The translations under genes were made by a program, and so were the position numbers. Below the pieces are notes generated by a model, which was not told the origin of the DNA, did not search any database, and was given only the letters and a program-made list of their open reading frames with translations. This document shows positions 1-9,341 of a DNA stretch of 64,000 nucleotides, one piece after another; position 1 is the stretch's first letter, and each line of letters opens with the position of its first letter. The DNA is taken from NCBI RefSeq assembly GCF_005938675.2, contig NZ_VCCH02000032.1, positions 1 to 64,000 on the forward strand. Reading direction: 5' to 3'. Source of the DNA: Mycobacterium sp. KBS0706. GTDB lineage: Bacteria > Pseudomonadota > Alphaproteobacteria > DSM-16000 > Inquilinaceae.

Positions 1-83
1 AGCATGCGCAGATGCCGCGCGGCACGCTCCTCCTCGGGAGTGGCCGGGGCTTCTGAGGTCTGGTCGGTCTGCGCGTTGTTCAT
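1..83 (-). CDS. N-terminal fragment of an unidentified protein
   Basis: An open frame begins at an ATG whose first base is 83 and runs off the left edge, giving 27 residues that start MNNAQTDQTSEAPATPEEER. A second in-frame ATG at 95 would add MIRS. No Shine-Dalgarno is obvious before either start. The residues are hydrophilic and acidic, as in the disordered N-terminus of many regulators or cytoplasmic proteins. I cannot name a family. The call rests on the frame reaching the window edge without a stop, so it is weak. Confidence 0.35.
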   Translation of the reverse strand, partial: MNNAQTDQTSEAPATPEEERAARHLRM

Positions 84-208
84 AGAACGTATCATGAACA
101 AAAATCGCGGCTAAAGCTATGAACATTGCGTTTACGAATTCCCGCCCTTTGCCGACAGGCGCGGGAGCAGGCTGGATCGCCACGCCCCAATCAAATGATT
201 CGGCCGGC

Positions 209-493
209 TCACCCTCGCGGCCACGGCTTCGTCATTCCAGTGCCGACGGCCGGAAGGCGCGGCGGGATTTCGTGTTGCGCGAGAGCGAAGAAGTAGCTCA
301 GCGCGAACACGCGGACGGCACTCGACATATTGCCGTCGACCGGCAGGGATCGCTCGATCCGCGTCAGGAGAACGTTGAGCGGCACATCTTCCCGGTCGGT
401 GATGGCGTCCAGCGCCATCCAGAACGGCTGTTCCATTCGAACGCTGGTTCGCCGTCCGGCGATGACGACGTCGCGGGTCGTTGCATCATTCAT
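209..493 (-). CDS. Ribbon-helix-helix domain protein (RHH_4 type)
   Basis: A 94-residue protein. Residues 11-65 match the alphaproteobacterial RHH_4 pattern. The strand RRTSVRMEQPFWMALDAI is followed by a helix with the PLNVLLTRIE region, and then NMSSAVRVFALSYF. Such small proteins are presumed dimeric DNA binders, usually annotated only as ribbon-helix-helix domain proteins. The C-terminal 25 residues are not part of the domain. It stands alone between an unidentified gene and macA, with about 240 bases of non-coding sequence upstream. Its target is unknown. Confidence 0.75.
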   Translation of the reverse strand: MNDATTRDVVIAGRRTSVRMEQPFWMALDAITDREDVPLNVLLTRIERSLPVDGNMSSAVRVFALSYFFALAQHEIPPRLPAVGTGMTKPWPRG

Positions 494-732
494 TCAAGCA
501 CGCACCATCACCTGAGTATCGTAGAATCAGCCCCCACCCTGGTTGTGGCGCCTCCATGGCACACGACAAATGCGGACTCAATTGATGGCGTCGACCGAGC
601 TGTCGCCAGCAATGCTGCGTTACAAAATTCCCTGATCCCGCAACGTCCGGAAATTCTTTGTTGATCGGCCGCGATTATATAGGCGGCGTGCTGATCGAAT
701 CCTCTCCCCCTCCCCTCCCGCCGGCCGACGCG

Positions 733-1968
733 ATGTCGTCCGCCGGGACGCGCCGGCCGCGCCGCCGGATCATCCTCTTCGTTGCCGTGCTGGGCGGCCT
801 CGCTTTGGCGGCGATGGCGGCCAGGCCATGGCTGTTCGCATCCCCGGCCGACGGCCTGATGACCGCCGCGGCCGTTATCGGCGATGTCGAGCAGACCGTG
901 CTCGCGACCGGTACCCTGAAGCCGGCCCGGCTGGTCGCCGTCGGCGCCCAGGTCTCCGGCCGCATCACCTCGGTCAAGGTGGCGCTTGGCCAGACGGTGA
1001 CCAAGGGCGACCTCGTCGCCGAGATCGACTCCGTGACCCAGCAGAACAGCCTGCGCACGGCCCAGGCCTCGCTCGCCAACCTCCAGGCCCAGCGCACGGA
1101 GAAGGAGGCGACGCTGACCCTCAACCAGCTGACCCTCGCCCGCCAGAAGGCGATGGCGGCGCAGCGGGCGGCCTCGCAGGCGGACCTGGAGAGCGCCGAG
1201 GCCAATGTCCAGGTGACGAGCGCCCAGATCGAGCAGCTCGACGCCCAGATCGCCGAGGGGCAGGTCGCGATCGAGACCGCGCAGGTCGACCTCGGCTACA
1301 CCCGGATCACCGCCCCGATCGACGGCACCGTGCTGTCGATCGTCAGCCAGGAAGGGCAGACGGTCAACGCGACGCAGTCGGCGCCGACCATCATCATCCT
1401 CGGCGACCTGAGCGTGATGACGGTGCGCGCCGAGATCTCGGAGGCCGACATCGTCAAGGTCAGGCCCGGGCAGCCGGTCACCTTCACCATCCTGGGCGAC
1501 CGCAGCCGCCGCATCGAGGCGGTGCTGGAGTCGATCGAGCCCGCCCCGGAATCGATCCGCAGCGATTCCAGCTTCAGCACCACCAGCACGAGTTCCTCGA
1601 CCTCCAGCAGCTCGTCCTCCACCTCCTCGGAGGCGATCTACTACATCGGCGTCTTCAGCGTGCCGAACGGCGACAACTCTCTCCGCACCTACATGACGGC
1701 CGAGGTCCATATCGGGCTCGGCCAGGCGAAGGGCGTCCTGACGATCCCGTCGGCCGCGCTCGGGACACGCGGCGCCGACGGCACCGCCGCGGTGCGGGTC
1801 GTCGACGGCGCCGGCCAGGTCGCGGAGCGCAGGGTCGCGGTCGGGCTCGACAACGGCGTCGTGGCCGAGGTGCGGTCCGGCCTCAGCGAAGGCGAGCGGG
1901 TGGTGACCGGCGAGCAGACGGCGTCCGCCGGCACCGGCGGGTTCGGCCCGCCGCCGATGGGGCCCTGA
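733..1968 (+). CDS. macA: MacA-type periplasmic adaptor subunit of a tripartite efflux pump
   Basis: Membrane-fusion protein that would link the MacB ABC transporter to an outer-membrane channel. A basic N-terminus (RRPRRR) precedes one transmembrane helix. Then come a biotinyl-lipoyl half (VAVGAQVSGRITSV), a long coiled-coil hairpin rich in Ala, Gln and Glu, the second lipoyl half (YTRITAPIDGTVLSI) and beta-barrel domains. A serine-rich loop at about 1570-1632, directly before the EAIYY segment, is an insertion I also associate with alphaproteobacterial MacA proteins. The frame is open from a TTG at 658, with a GTG at 688. I prefer the ATG at 733 because it places the basic segment and membrane helix at the N-terminus, but no start has a strong ribosome site. 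macB follows after 4 bases. No outer-membrane TolC gene is nearby. Confidence 0.88.
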   Translation: MSSAGTRRPRRRIILFVAVLGGLALAAMAARPWLFASPADGLMTAAAVIGDVEQTVLATGTLKPARLVAVGAQVSGRITSVKVALGQTVTKGDLVAEIDSVTQQNSLRTAQASLANLQAQRTEKEATLTLNQLTLARQKAMAAQRAASQADLESAEANVQVTSAQIEQLDAQIAEGQVAIETAQVDLGYTRITAPIDGTVLSIVSQEGQTVNATQSAPTIIILGDLSVMTVRAEISEADIVKVRPGQPVTFTILGDRSRRIEAVLESIEPAPESIRSDSSFSTTSTSSSTSSSSSSTSSEAIYYIGVFSVPNGDNSLRTYMTAEVHIGLGQAKGVLTIPSAALGTRGADGTAAVRVVDGAGQVAERRVAVGLDNGVVAEVRSGLSEGERVVTGEQTASAGTGGFGPPPMGP

Positions 1969-1972
1969 CGCC

Positions 1973-3928
1973 ATGGCCGAACCGCTGATCACCCTGAGGC
2001 GACTGCGGCGCGAGTACCCGTCGGGCGACGGCAGGATCACGGCCCTCAAGGACATCGACCTCACCATCGAGGCCGGCGAGATGGTGGCAATCGTCGGGGC
2101 CTCCGGCTCCGGCAAGTCGACGCTGATGAACATCCTCGGCTGCCTCGACCGCCCGACCTCCGGCAGCTACCGGATCTCGGGGCGGGAGACCGCCGCGCTG
2201 GAGGCCGACGAGCTGGCGGCCCTGCGCCGCGAGCATTTCGGCTTCATCTTCCAGCGCTACCACCTGCTGGGCGAGCTGACGGCGGCCGGGAATGTGGAGA
2301 TGCCGGCGATCTATGCCGGGCGCCGGCCGGGCGATCGCCAGGGCCGGGCCGCGGCGCTGCTCGGCCGCCTCGGCATGACCGACCGCACCGGCCACCGCCC
2401 GGGCCAGCTTTCGGGCGGGCAGCAGCAGCGCGTGTCGATCGCCCGGGCGCTGATGAACGGCGCCGAGGTGATCCTGGCCGACGAGCCGACGGGCGCGCTG
2501 GACCGGCACAGCGGCGACGAGGTGCTGCGCATCCTGGCCGAGCTGCAGGCCGAGGGGCGGACGGTCATCATCGTCACCCATGACATGGCGGTCGCCAGCC
2601 GCGCCCAGCGCATCATCGAGATCAGCGACGGCACCATCGTCTCCGACCGCCGTGTCGCCGCGCCGCCGGCTGCGGCACCCGCGGCCCGGTCGTCGCCGGC
2701 GGCCGCCCTCAGCCCGTGGCGGGCCTGGCTCAACCGCCTGCGCGAGGCCTTCCGCATGGCGCTCTTGACCATGCAGGCGCATCGGCTCCGCACCTTCCTG
2801 ACCATGCTCGGCATCATCATCGGCATCGCCTCGGTGATCTCGGTGGTGGCGCTGGGCCAGGGGGCGCAGCAGAAGGTGCTGGCCAGCATCGCCAGCCTCG
2901 GCACCAACACGCTGGAGATCTTCGCCGGCAAGGATTTCGGCGACGTCCGCTCGGCCAAGGTCACCACCCTGGTCGTCGCCGACGCCGACGCGCTGGCCGG
3001 GCAGCCCTATGTCGCGGCCGTCACCCCGACGGTCTCGAGCAGCAGCACGGTGCGCCGCGGCGCGACGGAGGCGAGCGCCCTGATCAACGGCGTCGGCGTG
3101 CAGTATTTCGACGTCAAGGGCACCAAGGTCCTCCAGGGCCGCCTGTTCGGCACCGACGCCGTGCGCGGCATGGCGCAGGACGTCGTCATCGACGAGAACA
3201 CGCGCAAGACGCTGTTCCCGGATTCGGCGGAGGACCCGATCGGCCAGGCCATCCTGGTCGGCAACGTGCTGTGCCGCGTGGTCGGCGTCACCGAGACGCA
3301 GCAGGGCGGCTTCGGCTCCAGCCAGAACCTGTCGCTGTACCTGCCCTACACCACGGTGCAGGCGCGGTTCCTCGGCAACACCTCGCTGCGCAGCATCACC
3401 GTCCGGGTCAGCGACGAGGTCGGCACGGACTTCGCCGCGCAGGCGGTCACGGCCTTCCTGACCAAGCGCCACGGCGCCAAGGACTTCTTCATCCTCAACA
3501 CCGACGACATCCGCCGCACCATCACCAGCACGGCCGGCATCCTGACGCTGCTGGTCGCGGCGATCGCGGTGATCTCGCTGGTCGTCGGCGGGATCGGGGT
3601 GATGAACATCATGCTGGTCTCGGTGTCGGAGCGGATCTCCGAGATCGGCGTGCGCATGGCCGTCGGCGCGCGCCGGGGCGACATCCTGCAGCAGTTCCTG
3701 ATCGAAGCGGTGCTGGTCTGCCTGATCGGCGGCGTGCTCGGCATCGGCGCGGCGCTGGGCCTCGGCGCGGCGGTCGGCGCCATCAGCTCCGACTTTTCCC
3801 TGATCTATTCGCCGGTCTCGATCGTCGCCGCCGTCCTCTGTTCCAGCCTGATCGGCGTCGGCTTCGGCTACCTGCCGGCCCGCAACGCCTCGCGGCTCGA
3901 TCCGGTCGTGGCCCTGTCCCGGGACTAG
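1973..3928 (+). CDS. macB: MacB-type ABC transporter, fused ATPase and permease
   Basis: A 651-residue protein with the MacB architecture. The N-terminal ATPase has Walker A (GASGSGKST), the signature LSGGQQQR, Walker B (VILADEPTGALD) and the H-loop (VTHD). A proline/alanine linker at about residues 225-245 leads to a membrane part with one helix near 265-290, a large periplasmic domain and three C-terminal helices of the FtsX type. MacB acts as a mechanotransmitter that drives export of substrates already in the periplasm through MacA and a TolC-like channel. Known substrates include macrolides, peptides and haem precursors; nothing here fixes the substrate. It is coupled to macA and converges on the aconitase gene with only 25 bases between the two stops. 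Confidence 0.93.
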   Translation: MAEPLITLRRLRREYPSGDGRITALKDIDLTIEAGEMVAIVGASGSGKSTLMNILGCLDRPTSGSYRISGRETAALEADELAALRREHFGFIFQRYHLLGELTAAGNVEMPAIYAGRRPGDRQGRAAALLGRLGMTDRTGHRPGQLSGGQQQRVSIARALMNGAEVILADEPTGALDRHSGDEVLRILAELQAEGRTVIIVTHDMAVASRAQRIIEISDGTIVSDRRVAAPPAAAPAARSSPAAALSPWRAWLNRLREAFRMALLTMQAHRLRTFLTMLGIIIGIASVISVVALGQGAQQKVLASIASLGTNTLEIFAGKDFGDVRSAKVTTLVVADADALAGQPYVAAVTPTVSSSSTVRRGATEASALINGVGVQYFDVKGTKVLQGRLFGTDAVRGMAQDVVIDENTRKTLFPDSAEDPIGQAILVGNVLCRVVGVTETQQGGFGSSQNLSLYLPYTTVQARFLGNTSLRSITVRVSDEVGTDFAAQAVTAFLTKRHGAKDFFILNTDDIRRTITSTAGILTLLVAAIAVISLVVGGIGVMNIMLVSVSERISEIGVRMAVGARRGDILQQFLIEAVLVCLIGGVLGIGAALGLGAAVGAISSDFSLIYSPVSIVAAVLCSSLIGVGFGYLPARNASRLDPVVALSRD

Positions 3929-3953
3929 CAAGCCGTTGGCGCGATCGGAGACG

Positions 3954-6557
3954 TCAGCCCGCCGCGAGGGCCCGGCGCAGGATCAGCGGAATGATCCCGC
4001 CGGCGCGCAGGATCTCGATCTCTAGCGTGGTCTCGACGGCGGCGGTGGCCAGCAGCGCCTCGGTCCCGCCCGCGGCGCGATGCAGCGTCACCGCGACCCG
4101 GGCCCGCGGCGCCAGCCGATCCGGATCGGCCTCGATCGCGAGGCGGTCGCCGGGCGCCAGCCCCAGCTCCGCCGGATGCCGGGCCAGCCGCAGCGGCAGG
4201 ACGCCCATGCCGATCAGGTTGGAGCGGTGGATGCGCTCGAAGCCGAGCGCCAGCACCGCGCGGACGCCGAGCAGCGCCGCGCCCTTGGCCGCCCAGTCCC
4301 GCGACGACCCCATGCCATAGCGCTCGCCGGCGACGATGACGACGGCCTCTCCTTCGGCCTTGTAGCGCTCGGCGGCGCGCCAGAGCGGTAGCACCTCGCC
4401 TGACCCGGCGTGGATCGTGGCGCCGGCGGCGATCCACGGGGCCAGCAGGTTGCGGACGCTGCGGTTGGTGAACAGGCCGCGCAGCATCACCTGCCAGTTG
4501 CCGCGGCGCGCGGCGAAGACGTTGAGGTCGCGCCGATCCTCGCCGCACGCGGCCAGATGCTCCGCCGCGGCGCTGTCCGCCGGGATCTGCCCCGCCGGCG
4601 AGATGTGGTCGGTGGTGATGTCGTCGCCGAGCACGATCAGGGGATGGGCCCGGTAGGCGCCGAGCCGGGTGCCCGTGCCGAAGCCGGCGAAGGGCGGCCG
4701 GCGGATATAGGTCGAGGCCTCATCCCACGGGAACAGCGGCGACTCCGGGGCGTCGAGCCGCGCCCAGTCTACGCTCGCCTCGGCCTGGTCGTAGGCGGCG
4801 GCGTAATCGGCGGGGTCGACGGCGGCGGCGAGGGTCGCGTCGATCTCCTCCCCCGTTGGCCAGAGATCGGCGAGCCGGACCTCGGCCCCGCCGGCCGACC
4901 GGCCGATCGGATCGGCGAGGATGTCGCGGTTCACGTCGCCGGCCAGGGCGAAGGCGACGACCAGCGGCGGCGAGGCCAGGAACCCGGCCTCGAGCTGCGG
5001 ATGGACCCGGCCCGGGAAGTTGCGGTTGCCGGAGAGGATTGCGACCGGGAGGATGCCGCGCCCGGCCATCGCCCGCTCGATCGCCGGCGTCAGCGGCCCG
5101 GAATTGCCGATGCAGGTGGTGCAGCCATAGCCGACGATGCCGAAGCCGAGGGCTTCGAGATCCTCCAGCAGGCCGGCCCGGCGCAGGATGCGCTCCGCCG
5201 TGGGCGATCCCGGCGCCAGCGATGTCTTCACCCAGGCCGGCGGCCTGAGGCCGAGGCGCCGCGCCTTGCGGGCCAGCAGCCCGGCGGCGACGAGGAGGCG
5301 CGGATCCGAGGTGTTGGTGCAACTGGTGATCGCCGCAACGGCGACCGCCCCGTCGCCCGGCTCGCCGGCCTGCGGTGCGGCGGATGGTGCCGGCAGCATC
5401 GGGGCCAGGGCCGGAACGGTCGCGCTGGCCGGGATCCGATCCTGCGGCCGGCGCGGGCCGGCCAGGCTGACCTCGATTTCGCCGAGGTCGAGCCCGACCG
5501 TCTCGCTGTAGCGCGGCGTCGCCGCCGGATCGAACCAGAGGCCCTGGCGGCGGGCATAGTCCTCGACCAGCCGGAGCTGCGCCTCCGTGCGCCCGGTGCC
5601 GCGCAGATAGCGCAGCGTCTGGTCGTCGATCGGAAAGTGGCCGGAATTGCCGCCGAACTCCGGCGCCATGTTGGCGACCACGGCGCGGTCGCCCGCCGAC
5701 AGGCTGGAGACGCCGGGGCCGAAGAACTCGACGAAGCGGTCGGCAAGGTCGATCCGCCGCAGCCGTTCCGTGACAGTCAGCGCCAGGTCGGTGGCCAGCA
5801 CGCCCGGCCTCAGGCAGCCGGTCAGCCGGACGCCGACGACATCGGGCACCCGCATCATCACCGGCATGCCGAAGCACACGCTCTCGGCCTCCAGCCCGCC
5901 GACGCCCCAGGCCAGCACGCCGATGCCGTTGATCATCGGCGTGTGGCTGTCGGTGCCGATCAGGGTGTCCGGCATGGCCCAGGCGACGCCGTCGCGCTCG
6001 GCCGTGGCCACCACCGTCGCCAGCCGCTCCAGGTTCAGCGTGTGCATGATGCCGGTGCCGGGCGGGTGCACGCGGACGCCGGTGAGCGCCTTGGTCGCCC
6101 ATTTCATGAAGCGGTAGCGCTCGGCGTTACGGCCGAGCTCGCGCTCCATATTCCGGCGCATCGCGTCCGGTACGCCGAACACGTCGACGGCGAGGGAATG
6201 GTCGGTGGAGACATCGACCGGCAGGACCGGGTTCAGCCGGCGCGGGTCGCCGCCGGCCTCGGCGAGGGCCGAGCGCATCCCGGCGATGTCGACCAGTGCC
6301 GGGCCGCAGGTGGTGTCGTGCATCAGCACCCGGCCGGGCAGGAACGGGATCTCCTCACCGCTCGACCCGGTGCCGAGCCAGGCGAGGATCGCCGCGGCCG
6401 CGCGCGGCGCGTCCTCACCGGCATTGCGCAGCACGTTCTCCAGCAGGATGCGGTGGATGTGGGGCAACCGGTCGAGATCGGCGCCGGCCGCGTCCCGCAG
6501 ATCGACGATGCGATATCGGCGGCCGCCGGAGGTCAGCGACGCGGCGGCCATGGCCAT
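3954..6557 (-). CDS. acnA: Aconitate hydratase, AcnA family
   Basis: An 867-residue [4Fe-4S] hydro-lyase expected to interconvert citrate and isocitrate in the cytoplasm. The three iron-sulfur cysteines are visible in SCTNTSDP and GYGCTTCIGNSGPL. The active-site segment SRDWAAKG lies in the C-terminal swivel domain, and DSHTPMINGIGVLAWGVGG matches the AcnA/IRP1 core. The frame is open for 40 further codons upstream, but they do not look like protein. The ATG at 6557, followed by MAMAAASLTSGG, has GGGGA nine bases before it and gives a family-like N-terminus. The sequence diverges noticeably from the textbook AcnA core, so this may be a second, specialised copy. It lies just downstream of the amine operon but is separated from it by a palindromic repeat. 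Confidence 0.88.
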   Translation of the reverse strand: MAMAAASLTSGGRRYRIVDLRDAAGADLDRLPHIHRILLENVLRNAGEDAPRAAAAILAWLGTGSSGEEIPFLPGRVLMHDTTCGPALVDIAGMRSALAEAGGDPRRLNPVLPVDVSTDHSLAVDVFGVPDAMRRNMERELGRNAERYRFMKWATKALTGVRVHPPGTGIMHTLNLERLATVVATAERDGVAWAMPDTLIGTDSHTPMINGIGVLAWGVGGLEAESVCFGMPVMMRVPDVVGVRLTGCLRPGVLATDLALTVTERLRRIDLADRFVEFFGPGVSSLSAGDRAVVANMAPEFGGNSGHFPIDDQTLRYLRGTGRTEAQLRLVEDYARRQGLWFDPAATPRYSETVGLDLGEIEVSLAGPRRPQDRIPASATVPALAPMLPAPSAAPQAGEPGDGAVAVAAITSCTNTSDPRLLVAAGLLARKARRLGLRPPAWVKTSLAPGSPTAERILRRAGLLEDLEALGFGIVGYGCTTCIGNSGPLTPAIERAMAGRGILPVAILSGNRNFPGRVHPQLEAGFLASPPLVVAFALAGDVNRDILADPIGRSAGGAEVRLADLWPTGEEIDATLAAAVDPADYAAAYDQAEASVDWARLDAPESPLFPWDEASTYIRRPPFAGFGTGTRLGAYRAHPLIVLGDDITTDHISPAGQIPADSAAAEHLAACGEDRRDLNVFAARRGNWQVMLRGLFTNRSVRNLLAPWIAAGATIHAGSGEVLPLWRAAERYKAEGEAVVIVAGERYGMGSSRDWAAKGAALLGVRAVLALGFERIHRSNLIGMGVLPLRLARHPAELGLAPGDRLAIEADPDRLAPRARVAVTLHRAAGGTEALLATAAVETTLEIEILRAGGIIPLILRRALAAG

Positions 6558-6728
6558 CCCTGGTGTTCCCCGAATGCGAAAGCGGCCGGGCCGGTCCGAA
6601 CGTGGTATCGACCGGCCCGCGTGTCCGCCCTTAATTTGCTTTATATGGAGCAAAATGCAATTTAGATTCAAGGGCACCAGAGCTGCCGCCCCGTCAGCCG
6701 GGTTTGGAAGCCTGACGCCGCTGCCTGA

Positions 6729-6824
6729 AATATTGACCCGTCATGGCGAGCCCCGAAGGGGCTTGGCCATCCAGCGGCACCGGCCACTGGATGGCCACGG
6801 CGCTGCGCGCCTCGCCGTGACGAA
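6729..6824 (-). repeat. Palindromic intergenic repeat, family 1, copy A
   Basis: About 96 bases. The outer arms are CGTCATGGCGAG and its complement near the other end (CTCGCCGTGACG, one mismatch). The inner arms TGGCCATCCAG and CTGGATGGCCA are perfect complements. AATATTGA flanks the left edge. The same sequence recurs at 24291 and 45240 in the opposite orientation. It can fold into a long cruciform or transcript hairpin, and it lies between the end of tmm and the start of the aconitase gene, where it could act as a terminator or mRNA-stabilising element. Confidence 0.85.
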
Positions 6825-6894
6825 AAGAGAACTGGGAACGATCTCAAAGGCCGCCAGAACAAGAAGCCGAAGCCGATGACCGAGCCGGGGATCC

Positions 6895-8235
6895 TCAGCG
6901 TGCGAGGAGATACGCCTCCATCGAATCGTCGAGCGCGTCCAGCCACGGCGTGTGGTGCGTCGGCGACATCGTGCCGGTCATCAGCGACCGATAGGCGTTG
7001 TTGCGGAAGCCCATGATGTCCTCCGCCTTGTGGTGCTCCCACTCCATGAAGGTCTTGTTCGTGCCCTCGATGTCGAAGCTCGGATAATCGGTCTCGGCCA
7101 GCAGCTCCTTCACATAGTCGCCCTGGAACCAGATCATCTGCTCGGCACCATCGAGGGTCTCCTCCCGCGCGCGCCATCTGGCGAAATTCGCCTTCAGCTC
7201 CTCTTCCGGCGGCAGCGTGATGCGGCCCATCATGACGTCGCGGGCCCACCAGGCCTGAACGTCGAACATGTTGAACGTATAGAACTGGTCCTGCATGCCG
7301 ATGTAGAACAGCTGCGGATTCCGGTCGAAGACCACGCCCTTGTACAGGCTGTCGCTCCACAGCCGGTTGGCGGTCTTCAGGCGCAGGTCGTCCGGCAGGA
7401 ACGGAAAGTGGTGCTGGTAGCCGGTACACAGGATCAGCGCGTCGACGTCCTTGGTCGACCCGTCCAGGAAATGCGCCGTGCGGTTCTCCAGCCTGACCAG
7501 CAGCGGCCGCTCCTCGAAATTCTGCGGCCATCTGAAGCCCATCGGCTTGGAGCGATAGCTGGTGGTCACCGACTTGGCGCCGTATTTCCAGCATTGCGAG
7601 CCGATGTCCTCGGCCGAGTAGCTGCGGCCGACGATCAGGATGTCCTTGCCCTTGAACTCGAGCGCGTCGCGGAAGTCGTGCGCGTGCAGCACCCGGCCGT
7701 TGAAGGTCTTCACGCCTTCGAACTGGGGGACGTTCGGCGTCGAGAAATGGCCGCTGGCGACGACGACGTAGTCGAACACCTCGTCATACATGCGGTCTTC
7801 GACGCGGTTGTGGGCGGTCACCGTGAATGTCTTGGCGTCGGCATCGAACCGGACCATGCGCACCGGCGTGTTGAAGCGCACCCAGGGGCGGACATTCGCC
7901 TTGTCGACCCGGCCCTTGATGTAGTCCCACAGCACGGCCCGCGGCGGGTAGGACGCGATCGGCTTGCCGAAATGCTCCTCGAAGGAATAGTCGGCGAACT
8001 CCAGGCATTCCTTCGGGCCGTTGGACCAGAGGTAGCGGTACATGCTGCCATGCACCGGCTCGCCGTATTCGTCCAGGCCGGTGCGCCAGGTGTAGTTCCA
8101 CAGCCCGCCCCAATCGGCCTGCTTCTCGAAGCAGACGATCTCAGGGATCTCGGCGCCCTTCTGAGCGGCCGACTGGAAGGCCCGCAGCTGGGCGAGGCCG
8201 GACGGGCCGGCACCGATAACGGCCACTCTGGTCAT
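6895..8235 (-). CDS. tmm: Trimethylamine monooxygenase (flavin-containing monooxygenase)
   Basis: A 446-residue NADPH- and FAD-dependent enzyme that oxidises trimethylamine to trimethylamine N-oxide, the first step of bacterial trimethylamine use. The FAD-binding GAGPSG lies at residues 8-13, the FMO fingerprint FNGRVLHAHDF near 178-188 and the NADP-binding VGRSYSAED near 202-210. From memory, the N-terminal 100 residues (for example WGGLWNYTWRTGLDE and MYRYLWSNGPKE) and the C-terminus (FRNNAYRSLMTGTM) closely match known Tmm proteins of Ruegeria and Methylocella. It is the last gene of the dmmDABC-tmm run, 40 bases after the haem subunit gene, and has GGGGA before its start. The neighbours Tdm and Dmm consume its product in turn. 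Confidence 0.95.
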   Translation of the reverse strand: MTRVAVIGAGPSGLAQLRAFQSAAQKGAEIPEIVCFEKQADWGGLWNYTWRTGLDEYGEPVHGSMYRYLWSNGPKECLEFADYSFEEHFGKPIASYPPRAVLWDYIKGRVDKANVRPWVRFNTPVRMVRFDADAKTFTVTAHNRVEDRMYDEVFDYVVVASGHFSTPNVPQFEGVKTFNGRVLHAHDFRDALEFKGKDILIVGRSYSAEDIGSQCWKYGAKSVTTSYRSKPMGFRWPQNFEERPLLVRLENRTAHFLDGSTKDVDALILCTGYQHHFPFLPDDLRLKTANRLWSDSLYKGVVFDRNPQLFYIGMQDQFYTFNMFDVQAWWARDVMMGRITLPPEEELKANFARWRAREETLDGAEQMIWFQGDYVKELLAETDYPSFDIEGTNKTFMEWEHHKAEDIMGFRNNAYRSLMTGTMSPTHHTPWLDALDDSMEAYLLAR

Positions 8236-8275
8236 GGATCATTCCCCTGTTGCAGGCATGGTGTTCTTCGTCGTT

Positions 8276-9316
8276 TCAATCCGGCCAGATCCCGGGGCTG
8301 GTCGGGGTGCCGTCATCATAGGCGGAGAGCCAGTTGATCGTGTCCTCGCGGTAGCGCGTCAGCCCCTTGTAGTCGACCAGCTCGGGCGGCAGGGTGCGCA
8401 GCACGCGCGGCAGGCGCCGCGCCCATTTCTGCACGGTCACCAGCTCGTTCATGCTGATCAGGTAGCAGCGGATGACGAACAGGATCGCGTTCGAGCGCGG
8501 CAGCCGCCACAGCGACTGCAGCTCGACCCGCAGATGCACCTTCTCGCCGACATTGGCCGGCGTCACCGTTGCCCGGTCCGGGCCCCATTTCGGATAGTTC
8601 TCGGGGCTGGTGTCGAGGCGCGGGTTGATCGTCATGGTCCAGTTGAACCGGCGCACCGGCTTGCCCTGCTGCAGGTTCAGCAGGAATTTCAGGGCGCGGT
8701 CGAATACCCCGATCTGATGCGCCAGCGGCACCGGCCCGTGCCATTCCATGAAGTTCATGCCGATGTCGAAATCGAGCGACCAGTCGGCCTGGGTCGTGAC
8801 CATGCCGGCATCCATCCAGAGGTTGCCGTTGCGCTGGTCGACGATGCAGAAATCGCCCTGCGCCTGCCGGGTGATGTATTCGAACGGCTCACAGGGCAGC
8901 GTCGACGGGTTGCCGAAGGTGAAGCTGTCGTCGATGCCGAGCGGCCGGTTGATCCAGCGCCAGCGGTCGCCGTCCCGGGTCAGGCTGAAATGCTCGGGGT
9001 AGCCTTCGGCCTGCTGCTCCATCAGCAGCTCCAGCGTGTCCCATTGCGCGCTCATCATGTGCGGCAGGGCCTGGTAGCGCAGCGGGTCCTCGGCCAGCAC
9101 CAGCTCGCGGTCGCGCATCTCGGCGACATAGTGCTCGTCGACGTCGATCAGGGTCTCGTAGACCGTGCCGGTCTCGCCGCGGACATGCGGCTCCATGTTG
9201 ACGGCGTACATGTAGCTGTCTTCGTGGAACGGGAACGGGAAGCGGCGGATGGTCTCCGGGTTGTTGCGGTAGCTGAAATCGTCGCGGAAGGTCTCCTGCC
9301 TGAAGACGATCGCCAT
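8276..9316 (-). CDS. dmmC: Haem-dependent oxidative N-demethylase (DUF3445), dimethylamine monooxygenase catalytic subunit
   Basis: A 346-residue member of the DUF3445 (HDOD-like) family. These proteins bind haem and carry out O2-dependent N-demethylation, here presumably dimethylamine to methylamine plus formaldehyde. Family features include RFPFPFHEDSYMY near the N-terminus, the central LEPxxY-like part replaced by YPEHFSLTRDGDRWRW, and the RVELQSLWRLPRSNAILFVIR segment in the last third. A strong AAGGAGG lies before the ATG. It follows the reductase gene by 25 bases. The symbol is assigned by gene order dmmD-A-B-C. Published and database letters for these subunits differ, so the function is surer than the letter. 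Confidence 0.88.
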   Translation of the reverse strand: MAIVFRQETFRDDFSYRNNPETIRRFPFPFHEDSYMYAVNMEPHVRGETGTVYETLIDVDEHYVAEMRDRELVLAEDPLRYQALPHMMSAQWDTLELLMEQQAEGYPEHFSLTRDGDRWRWINRPLGIDDSFTFGNPSTLPCEPFEYITRQAQGDFCIVDQRNGNLWMDAGMVTTQADWSLDFDIGMNFMEWHGPVPLAHQIGVFDRALKFLLNLQQGKPVRRFNWTMTINPRLDTSPENYPKWGPDRATVTPANVGEKVHLRVELQSLWRLPRSNAILFVIRCYLISMNELVTVQKWARRLPRVLRTLPPELVDYKGLTRYREDTINWLSAYDDGTPTSPGIWPD

Positions 9317-9341
9317 GTCCGGCCTCCTTGTCCCGCTCCGG

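Noticed and set aside
508..2133. 541-residue minus-strand frame opposite macA
   Set aside because: It is antisense to macA, has extreme Arg, Gly and Asp composition and no recognisable domain. Long antisense frames are expected at this GC content.
4410..6665. 751-residue plus-strand frame opposite the aconitase
   Set aside because: It is low-complexity Arg/Gly/Asp-rich sequence with no family motifs, while the opposite strand encodes an obvious aconitase.
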